In this document: piece after piece, positions 11,462 to 23,250 of the stretch | Layout: every line of letters starts with the position of its first letter | Position numbering within the stretch: position 1 is the stretch's first letter | Source of the DNA: Prinsepia uniflora | Taxonomy: Eukaryota; Streptophyta; Magnoliopsida; Rosales; Rosaceae | NCBI GenBank assembly: GCA_032719365.1 | Contig: CM064869.1 | Location: 24,833,504-24,897,503, forward strand | Direction of reading: 5' to 3' | Length of the DNA stretch: 64,000 nucleotides | Program-made: the position numbers and the translations under genes | The notes under the pieces: generated by a model | The model's input: the letters and a program-made list of their open reading frames with translations, nothing else | Database searches by the model: none | What the model was told of the DNA's origin: nothing

Positions 11462-12234
11462 TAGCCCTCATCATTTGGCCCAAAAGTCCACGGGCTTATG
11501 GGTACCTGATACGCCCGATGACAAAAAGTCCGACCCGGCCCGATATGGGCCATGAGCCAGCCCGGCCCGCATGTTGACTGGCTGGACTTGGGCTTAGGGT
11601 TTTCAAGCCTGATAGGCCCGAGCCCGATAAAGCCCGGTAAGCCCAGCCCGACCCGCTCAGGTAAACCCGACCCATAAGTCCGAAAATATAAAATAATTAT
11701 AAATTAAGAATTGATACCCAGTCCAATCGTATTACTACTATCATAGCTAAAATCTAAAACTCCAACCAAATCTCAACCGAGTGTCATTTAAAAGCCCAAT
11801 GCCCAAACAAACCCTAACCCTACATTCAAAAAAACTCACTAAGTCTCTGACTCTCTTAGCGACCTCCTTATCCTATTTCGGCTTTATGGTCGAAAAGTTA
11901 AGTCAATTCTCCAAATCCAATAGTACCCCTCCTTAGCTTATTTCAATATTCGATAATAATATTTAAGCTCAACTCAATTTTTTTTTTTTTACAATTAGGT
12001 AGGTACACATGGGCTTAGTAGGCCCGGCCCAAGTGGGCTTAGTAGGCCCAACCCGTAAAGCCCGATAAAAGCCCGGCTCAAACCCAACCCGACAAAGGGC
12101 ATGGGCTTTCATATTTATGATCAAGACCGCCCGACCCGGCCCGGTATTTTTTAAATTATGAAATAAATCCGGCCCAACCCAAGCCCAAAAATTTTGGGCC
12201 GGGCTTGCCCGACCCGGCCCAATGATGAGGCCTA
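11462..12234. mobile_element. Non-autonomous hAT-like transposon (773 bp)
   Basis: The left end reads tagccctcatcatttggcc and the right end, reverse complemented, taggcctcatcattgggcc: 17 of 19 positions match as terminal inverted repeats. The flanking 8-mers are TCATAGTC (11454-11461) and TCTTAGTC (12235-12242), 7 of 8 identical, the length expected for hAT insertions. The ends are rich in 'gcccggcc' words that can fold on each other. There is no transposase, so it would need one supplied in trans. Confidence 0.8.
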
Positions 12235-12242
12235 TCTTAGTC

Positions 12243-12866
12243 TACAAATAGAAATCTCAAAAAGCAATGCTCAAGGTGCATTGCACGATCTAAATCTTTG
12301 CCAACAAATTATATAACCCCTTATCCTCTCTGATCCAACTAATTGCCAGACAATTAAGGTTTGCGATATGCGTACATGATCACGTCATTTGTGGAACCTC
12401 TCACAACAAATAAAACTCTTGCATCAAACTCTCATCCAGATTCACTTTAGTCCCACCCTAATTACAAGGTCCTGCTTAGCTGTGAAAGAGGACGTACAAA
12501 TGACGTGATCCTAACATAGTTATCGAAAGGCCCCTCAACAGATTCTTTGTAAACGTTGAACTAAGTTCATGGGTTAGAGGCAAAATCAAATTAAAGGTTA
12601 TGAGTTATGACAAAGGAAGCAAACATGTCATCAGGAACTAAAGTCGAAGACACATTTAACAACACATACAGACTCTCTGATTAGATTAAGCAATGTTTCG
12701 GTCAAGCAAAACATAATCATCTAACAAAAATCAGTGTCAAGACAGGTGAAATAGGCTTACATTTCTTTGAGTCAAGCTCGATAGGCCCCCCTGCTGGTTA
12801 GTTGCATCTGGCGAAGGTATGCTAGCTTCAAAATTCACATATCAAAATGAACACTTTTTTCTTTTT
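12243..12866. other. 3' flank of the condensin gene
   Basis: No gene is seen. The part next to 12866 should hold the 3'UTR and polyadenylation signals of the minus-strand condensin gene; I could not fix its end. Confidence 0.5.
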
Positions 12867-15800
12867 CTACAATGAAGGTGGGTCAGCCTCGTCCACTCTA
12901 TCCGAGTCCAAATGAGACGGAAGATGAATGCTCAAGTCATCTAACCTTGGGCAGTCATGTATGCTTAGGCTATGCTCATTAGCCAAATGCAAAAGGCACA
13001 TGAAACACAGATGGGGCGAGATATCCTCAGGCACTGCAGCTCCACAGTTGACAGGAAAGGTAGCCAGGATATGCTTGAAGGATACGGTGTCTTTCAATTC
13101 CTTTTGTTGGTAAAATAGTATTCAGAATATATGTCTAACTTGTTATAGTAGACAAAACCAAAAGTACTGAGAAGCTTGTTAAAGATACTAAGTCATGAGG
13201 TTTATCATATTGGTGAAACAATACAGCAACCAACTTCATGTGAAATTTTCTAAAATGTGTAAGATTGTAATTTTCTGGATTCAATTAGACAATGGAATTA
13301 TTTTTCATGAAAATGTCAAAAAAGAAGACACGCGAACAGAATAGGCTTACCGCTGCATCAGCTTCGATAGTTTCTAGCATATGACCCCACAAGGTTCCCT
13401 TCAATGCATGAACATCAACTCGTTTTGATGTTCTGTTGTACTGAATTTCATTTTTGCTTACCTAAAATGTCAAAAGTCACAAGTAAAGATAAGCTTGATT
13501 AGGGACTGTTAGGGACAGTTTCAAGAAGTAATCCTCCTTAATAAAGTTAATCTTTTAATGCAATATCATCATTAGAAATTATTGTGGTTTATGTCTTTAC
13601 AGCTCTTAGTAATAAGAAATAGACAACCCTGTTAGACAACGGGAGGACACTGTATTTTCAGATAACAATGCAAATGTATACCCAGCATAGTAGCAAAGCA
13701 CAAACAAACCAGAAGACACAAGGTTAATATAACTACATTTTCACCCTGTACACCGTTTCAAATAAAATCAGTTCACTTTTTTCTTACTAATAATGCCATC
13801 CTAGTACCGTAAATTCTACATTTCACAAAATCTACCTAACCCAATCTAAAATTTCAAATAAGTACCAGGATAGATTTTTTTTATGTTGACAAACTAAAAA
13901 CAAGTACTTGCAAACCTGACGAGGTGGAGAGACAAGTATATCTTCTACATCGCATTGATCAAATCCATCATTAAATTGGCCACTAAGCACACTGTCGTTG
14001 TCCCATGATGGCAATGCATCATCAAAATTATTACTTTGTTGACACAAGTTATCACCTGGAAAACGAAGCACGAGAGTCATTCTTCACTACTATTAACATT
14101 TTTTCCCAACTTTTCCTGCAATTAAATTGCACGGTGTCATAGAAGAATGGAAATTTAGACTCGGTGTGAAATAAGATTACTATGATAAGACAATATAAAA
14201 AAGGCCAATAAACATTGTCACACATTGCACGATAAATAGACAATTTAGAAAATAGATAAAAATTTAGACTCTGTGCGTTGTGTGCGAGAGAAGTAAGAGA
14301 AAGAAGGTGAGGACTTATGGGCAGAAAAAAGCGCATACCTGTTTGATTTCTTCTTCTCTTCTCAAGGAACTACAATCAAAATTGAAATTTAACATTAGAA
14401 ACAACAAACAACTTAAGGGTTCAGGAATTTCTAAAACTGTAGTCATGGACATGAGAAAACTTTCCCAAAGCCAAAATATAAGCCTGCAACTTGGACAGGG
14501 TAACTACTGGGCATTTTAGACTGGACAAGGCAATATTCTGATGTTAGACCTCCGAAAAGTTCAAGATCTGGCTAACCTAGCCCCAACACATACCAAAACC
14601 AGCCCTTATCCGTATGAAATTAAGTATGTATACAGACACAATACAGTAGATTGCACCTTGTAGCAAGTTAGACTTCATATTATCATTTGTATTCACTGAT
14701 AAAAAAAAAATTATCATTTGTATTCACTCTTCAACTAAGTAGAAAACTTTATTTTGTGGAGATGTACACTGTTTCCGTCACACGCTAAACCCACAGCTTA
14801 TCTATATGTTTGCTGAACTTAGATCCCCGATGAATTGGGATCCTATACTTGGAGTAGGATCATGATCATGTCAGAACCCTCACATGCCATGAAGTATAGA
14901 TTCTCCATTTAGAGGACAAGGAGAAATCTCTATTACCATAACACTGGGAAGAAGAAACAACTTGACAAGATTCTCAGGTTGATAATGGCAATCTTCTGGA
15001 AGCCTGTTATTAATTGGTTCTCTATTTGCAGGTAGGAGTAAGGACTTCAAATATTTTGGGACAGCAAAGATATCTGGAAATTTTTTGTCTAGAGATGCTG
15101 TAAAATCAAGGTCTTCTTGCGTATGGTTTATTATCTTTGATCTCTTAATAGTTGGCCTGCTTTGAGTTGCAGATGCTTCCTCTGAACCTACATAATTGGT
15201 ACCAAAAATCAAAATCAAGGCTTACCCCTGGCTCAAAGCAATAAAATTCCTTTGTAATACCAACCCTTAGGGCTCATATATTTCCAGTGATCAGGACCCG
15301 CCCAGGCATTTTTCTTCGAAGCCAATCCCAAACCTTGAAACAAAAATGTGGAAACATTCTCAAATCTGTGATAGGCATCAGCTTCATATGAGGCACGGGA
15401 GTTACAATCCTACAAAAATTTAGAAAAAAAGTGTTTCATAACTATTTCATTCCTCAGAGATACATACAGAGAACTAGAGAAATGTTGAAGGAAAGACATT
15501 ATGTAAAAATCAATTTATCAAGATTTAAGCTACGTCAGCATATACGCATAATAAGTACCTCATTGTGACTTTGAAAAGGATCTCCAAAACTTCTATTCTC
15601 ATGATCAACACCTATACCATCATCATGACCAATATTCCATGTGTCATGGTTCCCAGATGAAATGTCTGATTCAACTTCTTGACCACCGAAGGCATCTGTT
15701 TTGAAATATGAATTCAGGCCTGTATCAAAATCTTGTGATGATTGCTGATTACTTTCTTCAAATTGGCAGAGTAACCCCTCAAGAGTAGGAGAAATTTCAT

Positions 15801-17319
15801 TCTTTGCACGCATGTTCACCACCATATCCTCAATATATTCTACATAGCAACCGAAACATTGGCTAAAAGAGAAGAGCACCAAAAAGGTGAAGTGTTTGGG
15901 GAAAATAAAAAAGAGAGATTCTAATCTCACACACCTCTGGCAAAAGAGAGGTCAATCAAATCCAAGGGATTACTATGCAATGAACATGAACTGCACTTCC
16001 CTGGAACTTCATGAGAATCAAAAAGCACCAGGCATCTTCCATATACTCCAAGGTTATTCAGTAGCAGACCTTTGGCTCCACCTTCATCAAACTGTGCAGA
16101 TGTCTGATGATAGAGAGGATCAACTGCAAATGCAACTAAAACCCAGAAACAAAAAATCAAATCGGATATTAGAAAACATAAGGACCAAAATGGAAACTTG
16201 GGTTGTGGGTTACCATCAAACTTCTTTACATTAAGAGCTTCAAAAGAGGATTCCAATGTCGACAATGGTGAAACCTGTTAAAACCACATTCATTAGTTGC
16301 ACTTGCAGTCAAATTTTCTAATGCAATCTAATTAAACTTTAAAAATAAAATTTCAAACCATTCATACCTTCCTTTCTGCCTCTTTCTTGGACTGACCCCT
16401 ACCCAGCTGGTTGGTGGCATTGTAATCCTCCCTAGTAGTTTCTGTCAAACGAAAGCTCCATATTAGGGAACTCACTGAAGCAAAGAATTACTGCACCACC
16501 AAGCTACAGGATGCCATAACTGCTGGAAAATAAAGAGAAAGAGCCAAAACGCATGACACAAAATTACAGACCTAAGCCGATGTCTAAGGACACAAACCTT
16601 CATCTTCAAGACTGGCTCGATTCATCTGATTTAAAACCTTATATGCCTCAGCGTGCACTGAGTCCACCCTCACTGAGTAAATTTTAACCCCCGCTTCCAA
16701 AGTGCAACTTGCCTAGTCCATCAAAATGAATCACAGAAATATCGCCATATAGGTACACAAGACCCACCAATATATCCAACACCAAACAATTATCGGGGTA
16801 AGTGCTCCAAAGTCCAAACCTTTTGGAAATTGGTCTCTGTATCATTTCCAGCTTCAGCTTTAGTAATCTCACTGAGATGATCTATAAGCTTAAGCTCCCA
16901 AGTGTTCTTCTGGTTTATTTTCTAGAATGCAGAAAATAAAAACAAAAGAAATCACAATATATTCACATAAATAAGAACGAGCAACTCAGCATGAAAACTT
17001 TGGGAAATAAAAGAAAGTAAATAACACTCAAGTCCCTTCCAGTTTCGATTTAGGAAAGAGAAAACTGAAAATTTTCCAAGAAGGTAAATTTTTTTTTTTA
17101 GAGAAAGCATGACACTTAAAATTCAAAAAAGGAAATAGAGACCATCTCGTTTATCTCCTTTGCTGCATTTTCTCAACAACCAAACACAGCCTAACAAAAT
17201 TAAGCAGTCAACTAGCAAAGTAGCAATAGCAAATTACAGACAGTACATTATAGAAAAAACTGTTGAATAAATTTTTAAGTATTTACCAACACATGCAGAT
17301 AGATAGAGAGAGAGAGAGA

Positions 17320-17375
<56 letters not shown>

Positions 17376-17621
17376 AGAGAGCGTGTGTGGGTATGTACGG
17401 ACATTTTCGCTGGCGAGTTTGATGCAATTTTGGAAGAGGTCCACAATCTGTTCTCTGCCGAGACAAGAATCACTAGGAAAAGAAGGAGAAGCGGCAACAG
17501 TAGCGGCTTTGTGACGAATCGCGGCAGCGCGTGCGGCCCGAACCTGAGCGCGTTCGAGCTGGTCATCGTTGGAGCCCAAACCGAACAGCGGACTGGTCGA
17601 TGTTTGGGAACCGTTCGCCAT
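12867..17621 (-). CDS. CAP-H: Condensin complex subunit 2 (kleisin CAP-H/Barren), 13 exons, 654 aa
   Basis: CAP-H is the kleisin that bridges the SMC2/SMC4 heads in condensin I and is needed for mitotic and meiotic chromosome compaction in the nucleus. Coding exons in gene order are 17621-17403, 16921-16820, 16712-16598, 16441-16368, 16274-16214, 16135-15935, 15839-15559, 15409-15265, 15187-14937, 14369-14339, 14055-13916, 13461-13351 and 13100-12867 (stop TAG). All junctions are GT..AG, phases agree, and the sum is 1965 nt with no stop. Family signatures are LFQNCIKLASEN then KINQKNTWELKLIDHL near the N-terminus, FAVDPLYHQTSAQFDEGGAKG in the Barren domain, a long acidic middle, LPEDCHYQPENLVKLFLLP, and a C-terminus with ISPHLCFMCLLHLANEH. 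Length is close to Arabidopsis CAP-H. Exon 10 has only 31 nt. The gene appears functional. Confidence 0.93.
17305..17373. repeat. (GA)n microsatellite in intron 1 of the condensin gene
   Basis: About 69 bp of nearly perfect GA (CT on the sense strand of the gene), with one 'aggga' interruption. It lies about 28 bp downstream of the first 5' splice site (donor GT at 17402-17401), giving a long pyrimidine run just inside intron 1. Confidence 0.95.
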
Positions 17622-17960
17622 GGAAGGATATATATGCCTCAGCGCTCTCGACGGTTTCGAACTCAGTGCCTCAGCCGTAACCCGTAGCAGAGAGAAAGAG
17701 AGGAGATTTGAAAAGAAGAAATGGTGGTTTCGTTTGGGTTTGTCATCCCACCAACTTCCAAGAAGTTCAAGTACGAAGTACGAACAGCGACGGCGTGTCG
17801 TTTTCCTCATGGTTCCCGCCAAAGAGAAAAAAATGTCGAGCAACAAACGACATTCCGTTTTATCCTTATATTTCAACCCCTTGCCCACGCATTTGTTATT
17901 CCGCACTTCTCACTTTTATTATCATTGGCCTTTACAGCCAGCCATACATAAACCCTAAAC
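17622..17960. promoter_or_regulatory. Divergent promoter between CAP-H and the prohibitin locus
   Basis: Only about 340 bp separate the CAP-H start codon (minus) from the apparent transcribed leader of the prohibitin locus (plus). Both 5' ends must share this stretch. No clear TATA box is seen for either side, which is common for housekeeping genes. Confidence 0.5.
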
Positions 17961-18015
17961 CCTTCTCTGTCCATCTCATTATTGTCTACTGACGAGTGAC
18001 GACTATCAGATTCAG
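17941..18015 (+). other. Putative 5'UTR exon of the prohibitin locus
   Basis: The sequence ends ATTCAG|GTTTGG at 18015/18016, a good donor site. An acceptor (ATCAG) lies at 28321-28326, 11 nt before the prohibitin ATG. A leader intron in this position would explain why 10 kb of transposon DNA lies between the divergent promoter and the first coding exon. This is inferred from splice-site strings only; no transcript is available. Confidence 0.4.
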
Positions 18016-18398
18016 GTTTGGTTAATTTAGTTCGATCTTTTCCTTTTTTCCCAGTTTCAGGGATTTTTAATTTATTCATTTTTGCGTTATGTTCTGTTCG
18101 GCTTGTCAAATATTTAATCAGAAAACAAATGAAAAGGCAGGTTAGGCGAAATTTCCTGCATCTTTGATTTTATCCGTTTATGCTTTACTGGCTGTGGGCT
18201 TACAGGATGAAAAATGAGATTTAGAAGTTGGGATCATTTTCTTTCCCGATTTAGCTCCGATTTTCTTGTTTATACATTTTTTTCCTCTGTTTGGCTGTTA
18301 AGAAAATGTCAGGAAAAGTAATAAGTAAGAATGCCTTTTTTTCCCTGCATTTTAGTCTAATTTGCTGAAACCTATTTGGAAAATTCATAGTTTGGGTA
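18016..18398 (+). other. Start of the presumed prohibitin leader intron
   Basis: T-rich sequence consistent with a plant intron, and no other feature. It runs up to the TCATT target site of the first copia element. Confidence 0.4.
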
Positions 18399-18774
18399 TC
18401 ATTTGTTGAAGTTAGAGTTCTTCGGTGACAGGTTACTTGGCAACAAGTTAGGGTCTGTTGTTGAATTAATCATGCAGTAAAGTTACTGCGTCAATAATCC
18501 CTATTGTTCAGGGAAGACGTAGGTTGTTTTTTTATTTGAACTAGTCTCTAGGACTCTACCACGTTAATAGGGTTGTTACAACGTGGGATGTTATCTTTTT
18601 GTTTCTCATTACTTGTAAGGCTACTTAAAGCCAGTTAGCTTTAATCAAACTAGTCAGTTTTTCCAGATTACTCAAAACAGATTTTACATTTGGTATCAGA
18701 GCTTCCTCACGAGGCCTGTTAGATATTGAGAAGCCGCAGCCTTCTAATCCTGTAATTGTGAGAAGTGTGAGAGT

Positions 18775-19606
18775 ATGGCAGCAGAAAGCAGTTTTGTTCA
18801 ACCGACAATCCCAAGGTTTGATGGCTACTATGATCACTGGAGTATGCTCAGGAGAACTTCCTGCGTTCAAAAGAGTACTGGGGTTTGATAGAAAATGGCG
18901 TTCCTGCAGCAGCAGAAGGAGTTGAAGAACAAAAAAAGATAATAGAAGATCTCAGATTGAAGGACCTGAAGACCAAGAACTATTTGTTCCAGGCAATCGA
19001 TCGTTCCTTCCTGGAGACAATCCTTAACAAGGAGACAGCAAAGGACATCTGGGACTCCTTGAAGCAGAAATACCAGGGGACTCTCGAGTGAAACAGGCAC
19101 AGTTACAAGCTCTTTGAAAGGAGTTCGAAACTCTCCACATCAAGATGGGAGAATCGGTGAATGAGTACTTTGCCCGTACTCTCACCATGGCCAATAAAAT
19201 GCGGATCCACGGAGAGAAGATGGGGGATGTTGCTGTCATCGAAAAGATTTTACGGTCTATGACCCCTAAATACGATTATGTCGTATGCTCCATCGAAGAG
19301 TCTCATGATATAAACAGGTTGTCTATTGATGAATTGCAAAGTAGCCTTCTGGTTCACGAACAACGCATGAATGGACATGCTGTGGAGGAACAAGCCTTGA
19401 AGGTCGTCCATGACGATCCATGAGGACAGGGACACGGTCGTGGAGGCTATAGAGGATGAGGGCGAGGAAGGGGCAGACAAAGCTTTGACAAGTCTGCTGT
19501 TGAATGTTACTATTGTCATGAATATGGGCACTTTCAATATGAGTGTCCGAAGAAGGATAAACAGGCAAAAGAAAACTATGCAGAGACCAGTGAAGAAATT
19601 CTGTTG
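18775..19606 (+). pseudogene. copia element 1 gag, broken
   Basis: Translation starts at the ATG at 18775 (MAAESSFVQP). The frame is lost near 18850, leading to a stop at 18886. It resumes in another frame (ENGVPAAAEG...) until about 19080, then returns in a third frame as MGESVNEYFARTLTMANKM with an in-frame TGA near 19420. The zinc knuckle CYYCHEYGHFQYEC lies at about 19500-19550. These are UBN2-type copia gag features. At least two frameshifts and two or more stops make it non-functional. Confidence 0.85.
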
Positions 19607-21300
19607 ATGGCCTATGTAGACATGCAGAATTCCAACAAAGAAGAATCGTGGTTTCTCGACTCAGGATGTAGCAACCACATGTGTGGTAAGAGAGATATTT
19701 TCTCTAACTTTGATGAGAGCTTCCGAGAATCTGTGAAGCTAGGGAACAACTCGAGAATGGCTGTGATGGGCAAAGGCAGCATTCGAATGCTGGTGAACGG
19801 GCTGGTCCAAGTAGTAACTGGGGTCTTCTATGTTCCAGACCTCAAGAACAATCTGTTGAGTATCGGTCAACTGCAAGAGAAGGGAATTGACATGGTGATA
19901 CAACGTGGGAGGTGTAAGTTGTATCATCCAAAGAAAGGATTGATCATGGACACGGCGATGTCTAAGAATAGGATGTTTGTCCTAACAGCTCATATTCAAC
20001 CAGTGGAGCAGACTTGCTTTAATTCCCTCATTGAAGATCCTGCTCGACTCTGGCATTATAGATATGGACATCTAAGTTTCAATGGTTTGAAGCTTCTTCA
20101 ACAAAAGAAGATGGTGGATGGTCTTCCTTTACTAAAGGCCTCCACAAAGGTGTGTGAGCATTGCGTGGTGGGCAAGCATCAGAGGGATCAGTTTCCTCAG
20201 AAGAGTACTTGGAGGGCTTCTCAGGTCTTACAACTAATCCATGCCGACATTTGTGGCCCGATAACTCCCATCTCCAACAACAAGAAAAGGTACCTGCTGA
20301 ACTTTATTGATGACTTCAGTCGTAAGTGTTGGGTCTATTTTCTAGTAGAGAAGTCAGAGGCTTTTGTCACTTTCAAAAGCTTTAAAAGTCGAGTTGAGAA
20401 TGAAACTGGTGCATGCCTAAAGGGCCTTCGTACAGACAGAGGAGGAGAATTCACGTCACAAGAGTTTTCTAGCTTTTGTGATGCGAATGGCATTCGCAGG
20501 CAACTCACTGCTGCTTACACACCGCAACAAAACGGTGTCGCCGAAAGGAAGAACAGAACCGTCATGAATTTGGTTCGGAGTATGCTGTCAAAGAAGAAGC
20601 TTCCAATGACATTCTGGCCCGAAGCAGTTAACTGGACTATTCATATTCTGAATAGAAGTCCAACTCTCACTGTAAAGAACATGACTCCTGAAGAAGCATG
20701 GGGAGGATCCAAACCTTCTGTGGATCATTTTAGAGTATTTGGATGTGTTTCCTATGCTCATGTTTCAGACAACAAACGAACCAAGCTCGATGACAAAAGT
20801 GTGAGATGCGTGCTACTTGGAGTGAGTGAGGAATCAAAAGCATACAGGCTATATGATCCCATTACTTGGAAAATAATCATAAGCAGAGATGTGGTGTTTG
20901 AGGAAGACAAAGGATGGGACTGGGATGATAGTCATAAAGAGGCTATCCTAGCTGATCTAGACTGCGGTGAAGATGAGACACAAGCTGCACAAGGAGACAC
21001 AGATGGTGACAATGCAGAGGCAAATGATGATCTCGATGGCAGTTCAGAAGAAGAAGATGAGCATGATGTCTCACTTGACTTAACAGAAGAGAGTTCAACG
21101 AGCTCCAGTGAAGGAAGGATTAGGAGGCAACCAATCTGGATGAGGGACTATGTAAGTGGAGAGGGTCTTTCATCTGAAGAGGACGTTGCTCACTTAGCTA
21201 TGTTTGCACATAGTGATACCATTTCGAATGAAGATGCTGTGAGAAGCTCAAAGTGGAAAAAGGCCATGGATTGGAGATTGAGGCCATTGAAAGAAATAAC
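19607..21300 (+). pseudogene. copia element 1 protease and integrase
   Basis: The frame is open to 21313. The first part has the aspartic protease motif WFLDSGCSNHMCG. The GAG-pre-integrase zinc-binding H..H..C..C follows (HYRYGHLS ... CEHCVVGKHQ). The integrase core shows the DDE residues in HADICGPI, RTDRGGEF and NGVAERKN. The frame is lost at about 21270 by a one-base deletion relative to the downstream RT frame. Protease and integrase motifs are intact as seen, but the polyprotein as a unit is not. Confidence 0.9.
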
Positions 21301-22755
21301 ATATGGGAGCTAACAGATTTTCCAAATGGAGGAAAGAGGATCGGGGTAAAATGGATATACAAGACCAAGCTGAATGAGAAAGGTGAGGTGGATAAGTACA
21401 AGGCCAGGTTAGTTGCAAACGGGTACAGCCAACATCATGGAATAGATTATGATGAAGTCTTTGCTCCTGTGGCTCGGCTTGACACTGTCCGAGTGGTGAT
21501 TTCCCTTGCTGCACAGAAAGGGTGGATTGTCTATCAATTGGACGTGAAATCAGCCTTCTTGCACGGAGAGATAAGTGAAAATGTTTTTGTTGACCAGCCA
21601 ATAGGTTATGTCAAGAAAGGAGAAGAGCATAAGGTATACAAGTTGAGAAAGGCATTGTATGGACTTAAGCAGGCTCCTCGAGCCTGGTACAGTCGAATAG
21701 AAGCATACTTCTTACAGGAAGGGTTCCAGAAATGTCCCTATGAGCATACCTTGTTCATCAAGGTTTCTACTGAAGGTAAAATCCTGATTATCTGTCTCTA
21801 TGTAGATGATCTCATATTTACAGGAGATGATGAGCTGATGTTTGCCAAGTTCAAGAAATCAATGATGGAGGAGTTCGATATGTCGGGCCTCGGTAAAATG
21901 AGGTATTTTCTTGGTATTGAGGTGCTGCAAGGATCACAAGGAATCTTCATTGGTCAAAAAAAATATGCTCAGGAAGTGTTAGAAAGGTTTAACATGGAAG
22001 GTTACAACTCTGTCCTCAATCCAATCGTTCCTGGAGTCAAACTCGTGAAAGATGAACATGGAGTGAAAGTGGATAGCACCGTGTATAAGCAACTTGTGGG
22101 GAGCCTCATGTACTTAACTGCTACTCGGCTTGATCTCATGTTTGTGGTCAGTCTCATCAGTAGGTTCATGGAGACACCCACTGAGCTTCACTTAGCTGCT
22201 GCAAAAAGAGTACTGAGGTACTTGAAAGGAACATTGATGCTTGGAGTGTTTTACAAGAAGGGAGGAAACAAGGAGCTGATTGCTTTCACGGACAGTGACT
22301 ACGTTGGGGATCTCGAGGACAGAAAAAGCACCTCTGATTACGTGTTCATGATGAGCTCAGGAGCTGTATCTTGGTCGTCTAAGAAGCAACATGTGGTCAC
22401 TTTATCTACTACAGAATCAGAATTCATTGCAGGTGCTTCGTGTGCTTGTCAAGCAGTATGGCTAAGAAGGATATTGGAGGTACTTGGGCATATTCAGCAT
22501 GGTCCTACGAAGGTGAATTGTGATAACAGTTCAGCAATAAAGCTCTCTAGAAATCCAGTGATGCATGGTCGCAGCAAACACATTGATGTGCGGTTCCATT
22601 TCCTTCGTGAACTCACTAAGAAAGGCGTTGTGGAAATGGTACATTGCCCCACTCAGGAACAAGTTGCAGATGTTATGACAAAGCCATTAAAGCGAGATAC
22701 ATTTTCAAAGATGCGTGAGTTAATGGGAGTTGTTTCAATTTCAAGTATAAACTGA
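21253..22755 (+). pseudogene. copia element 1 reverse transcriptase and RNase H
   Basis: The +1 frame relative to integrase carries RVT_2-type reverse transcriptase: VDKYKARLVANGYSQ, the catalytic YVDD (CLYVDDLIFTGDD) and LKQAPRAWY. The RNase H of copia type follows (FTDSDYVGDLEDRKSTSDY ... STTESEF), ending at TGA 22753-22755 just before the polypurine tract. It has no start codon of its own because it should be part of the gag-pol frame. Confidence 0.9.
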
Positions 22756-23070
22756 TTGCTTCTGCAATTCAGTTTAAGGGAGGATGTTGAAGTTAGAGTT
22801 CTTCGGTGACAGGTTACTTGGCAACAAGTTAGGGTCTGTTGTTGAATTGGTCATGCAGTAAAGTTACTGCGTCAATAATCCCTATTGTTCAGGGAAGACG
22901 TAGGTTGTTTTTTATTTGAACTAGTCTCTAGGACTCTACCACGTTAATAGGGTTGTTACAACGTATGCTATCTTTCTGTTTCTCATTACTTGTAAGGCTA
23001 CTTAAAGCCAGTTAGCTTTAATCAAACTAATCAGTTTTTCCAGATTACTCAAAACAGATTTTACCTCATT

Positions 23071-23245
23071 TTTGTCGTCTTTGGACGTCTTCACTTTCTG
23101 GGTTGGACAGATTGATTTGGAAAGTGAGAACTAGGAAGTTTAGTAAGATGATAATTTCATTACCTTGCGTACAAGAAGATGTGGTTATTTGTGTATGATA
23201 GTTAAACAACTATGATTACCAATTTAGAGAAATATATAGGTGTTT
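23071..23245. other. Host intron spacer between the two copia elements
   Basis: 175 bp of unique, T-rich DNA separate the two target-site duplications. This shows two independent insertions rather than one nested element. Confidence 0.6.
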
Positions 23246-23250
23246 CTTTT

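Larger units (their letters stand above)
18404..23065 (+). mobile_element. Ty1/copia element 1, 4662 bp, degenerate
   Basis: LTRs are at 18404-18688 (285 bp) and 22785-23065 (281 bp), flanked by the duplication TCATT (18399-18403 and 23066-23070). They differ at about seven positions plus two small indels, so the insertion is not recent. The primer-binding site tggtatcagagc is at 18691-18702 (initiator tRNA-Met). The polypurine tract aagggaggat is at about 22776-22784. Order gag, protease, integrase, RT, RNase H is that of copia. The coding region is broken by frameshifts and stops. It sits in the presumed prohibitin leader intron in the same orientation as the host locus. Confidence 0.95.

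Noticed and set aside
17263..17566. Open frames on both strands with runs of Arg-Glu or Ser-Leu
   Set aside because: They are translations of the (GA)n microsatellite and of CAP-H exon 1 in other frames.
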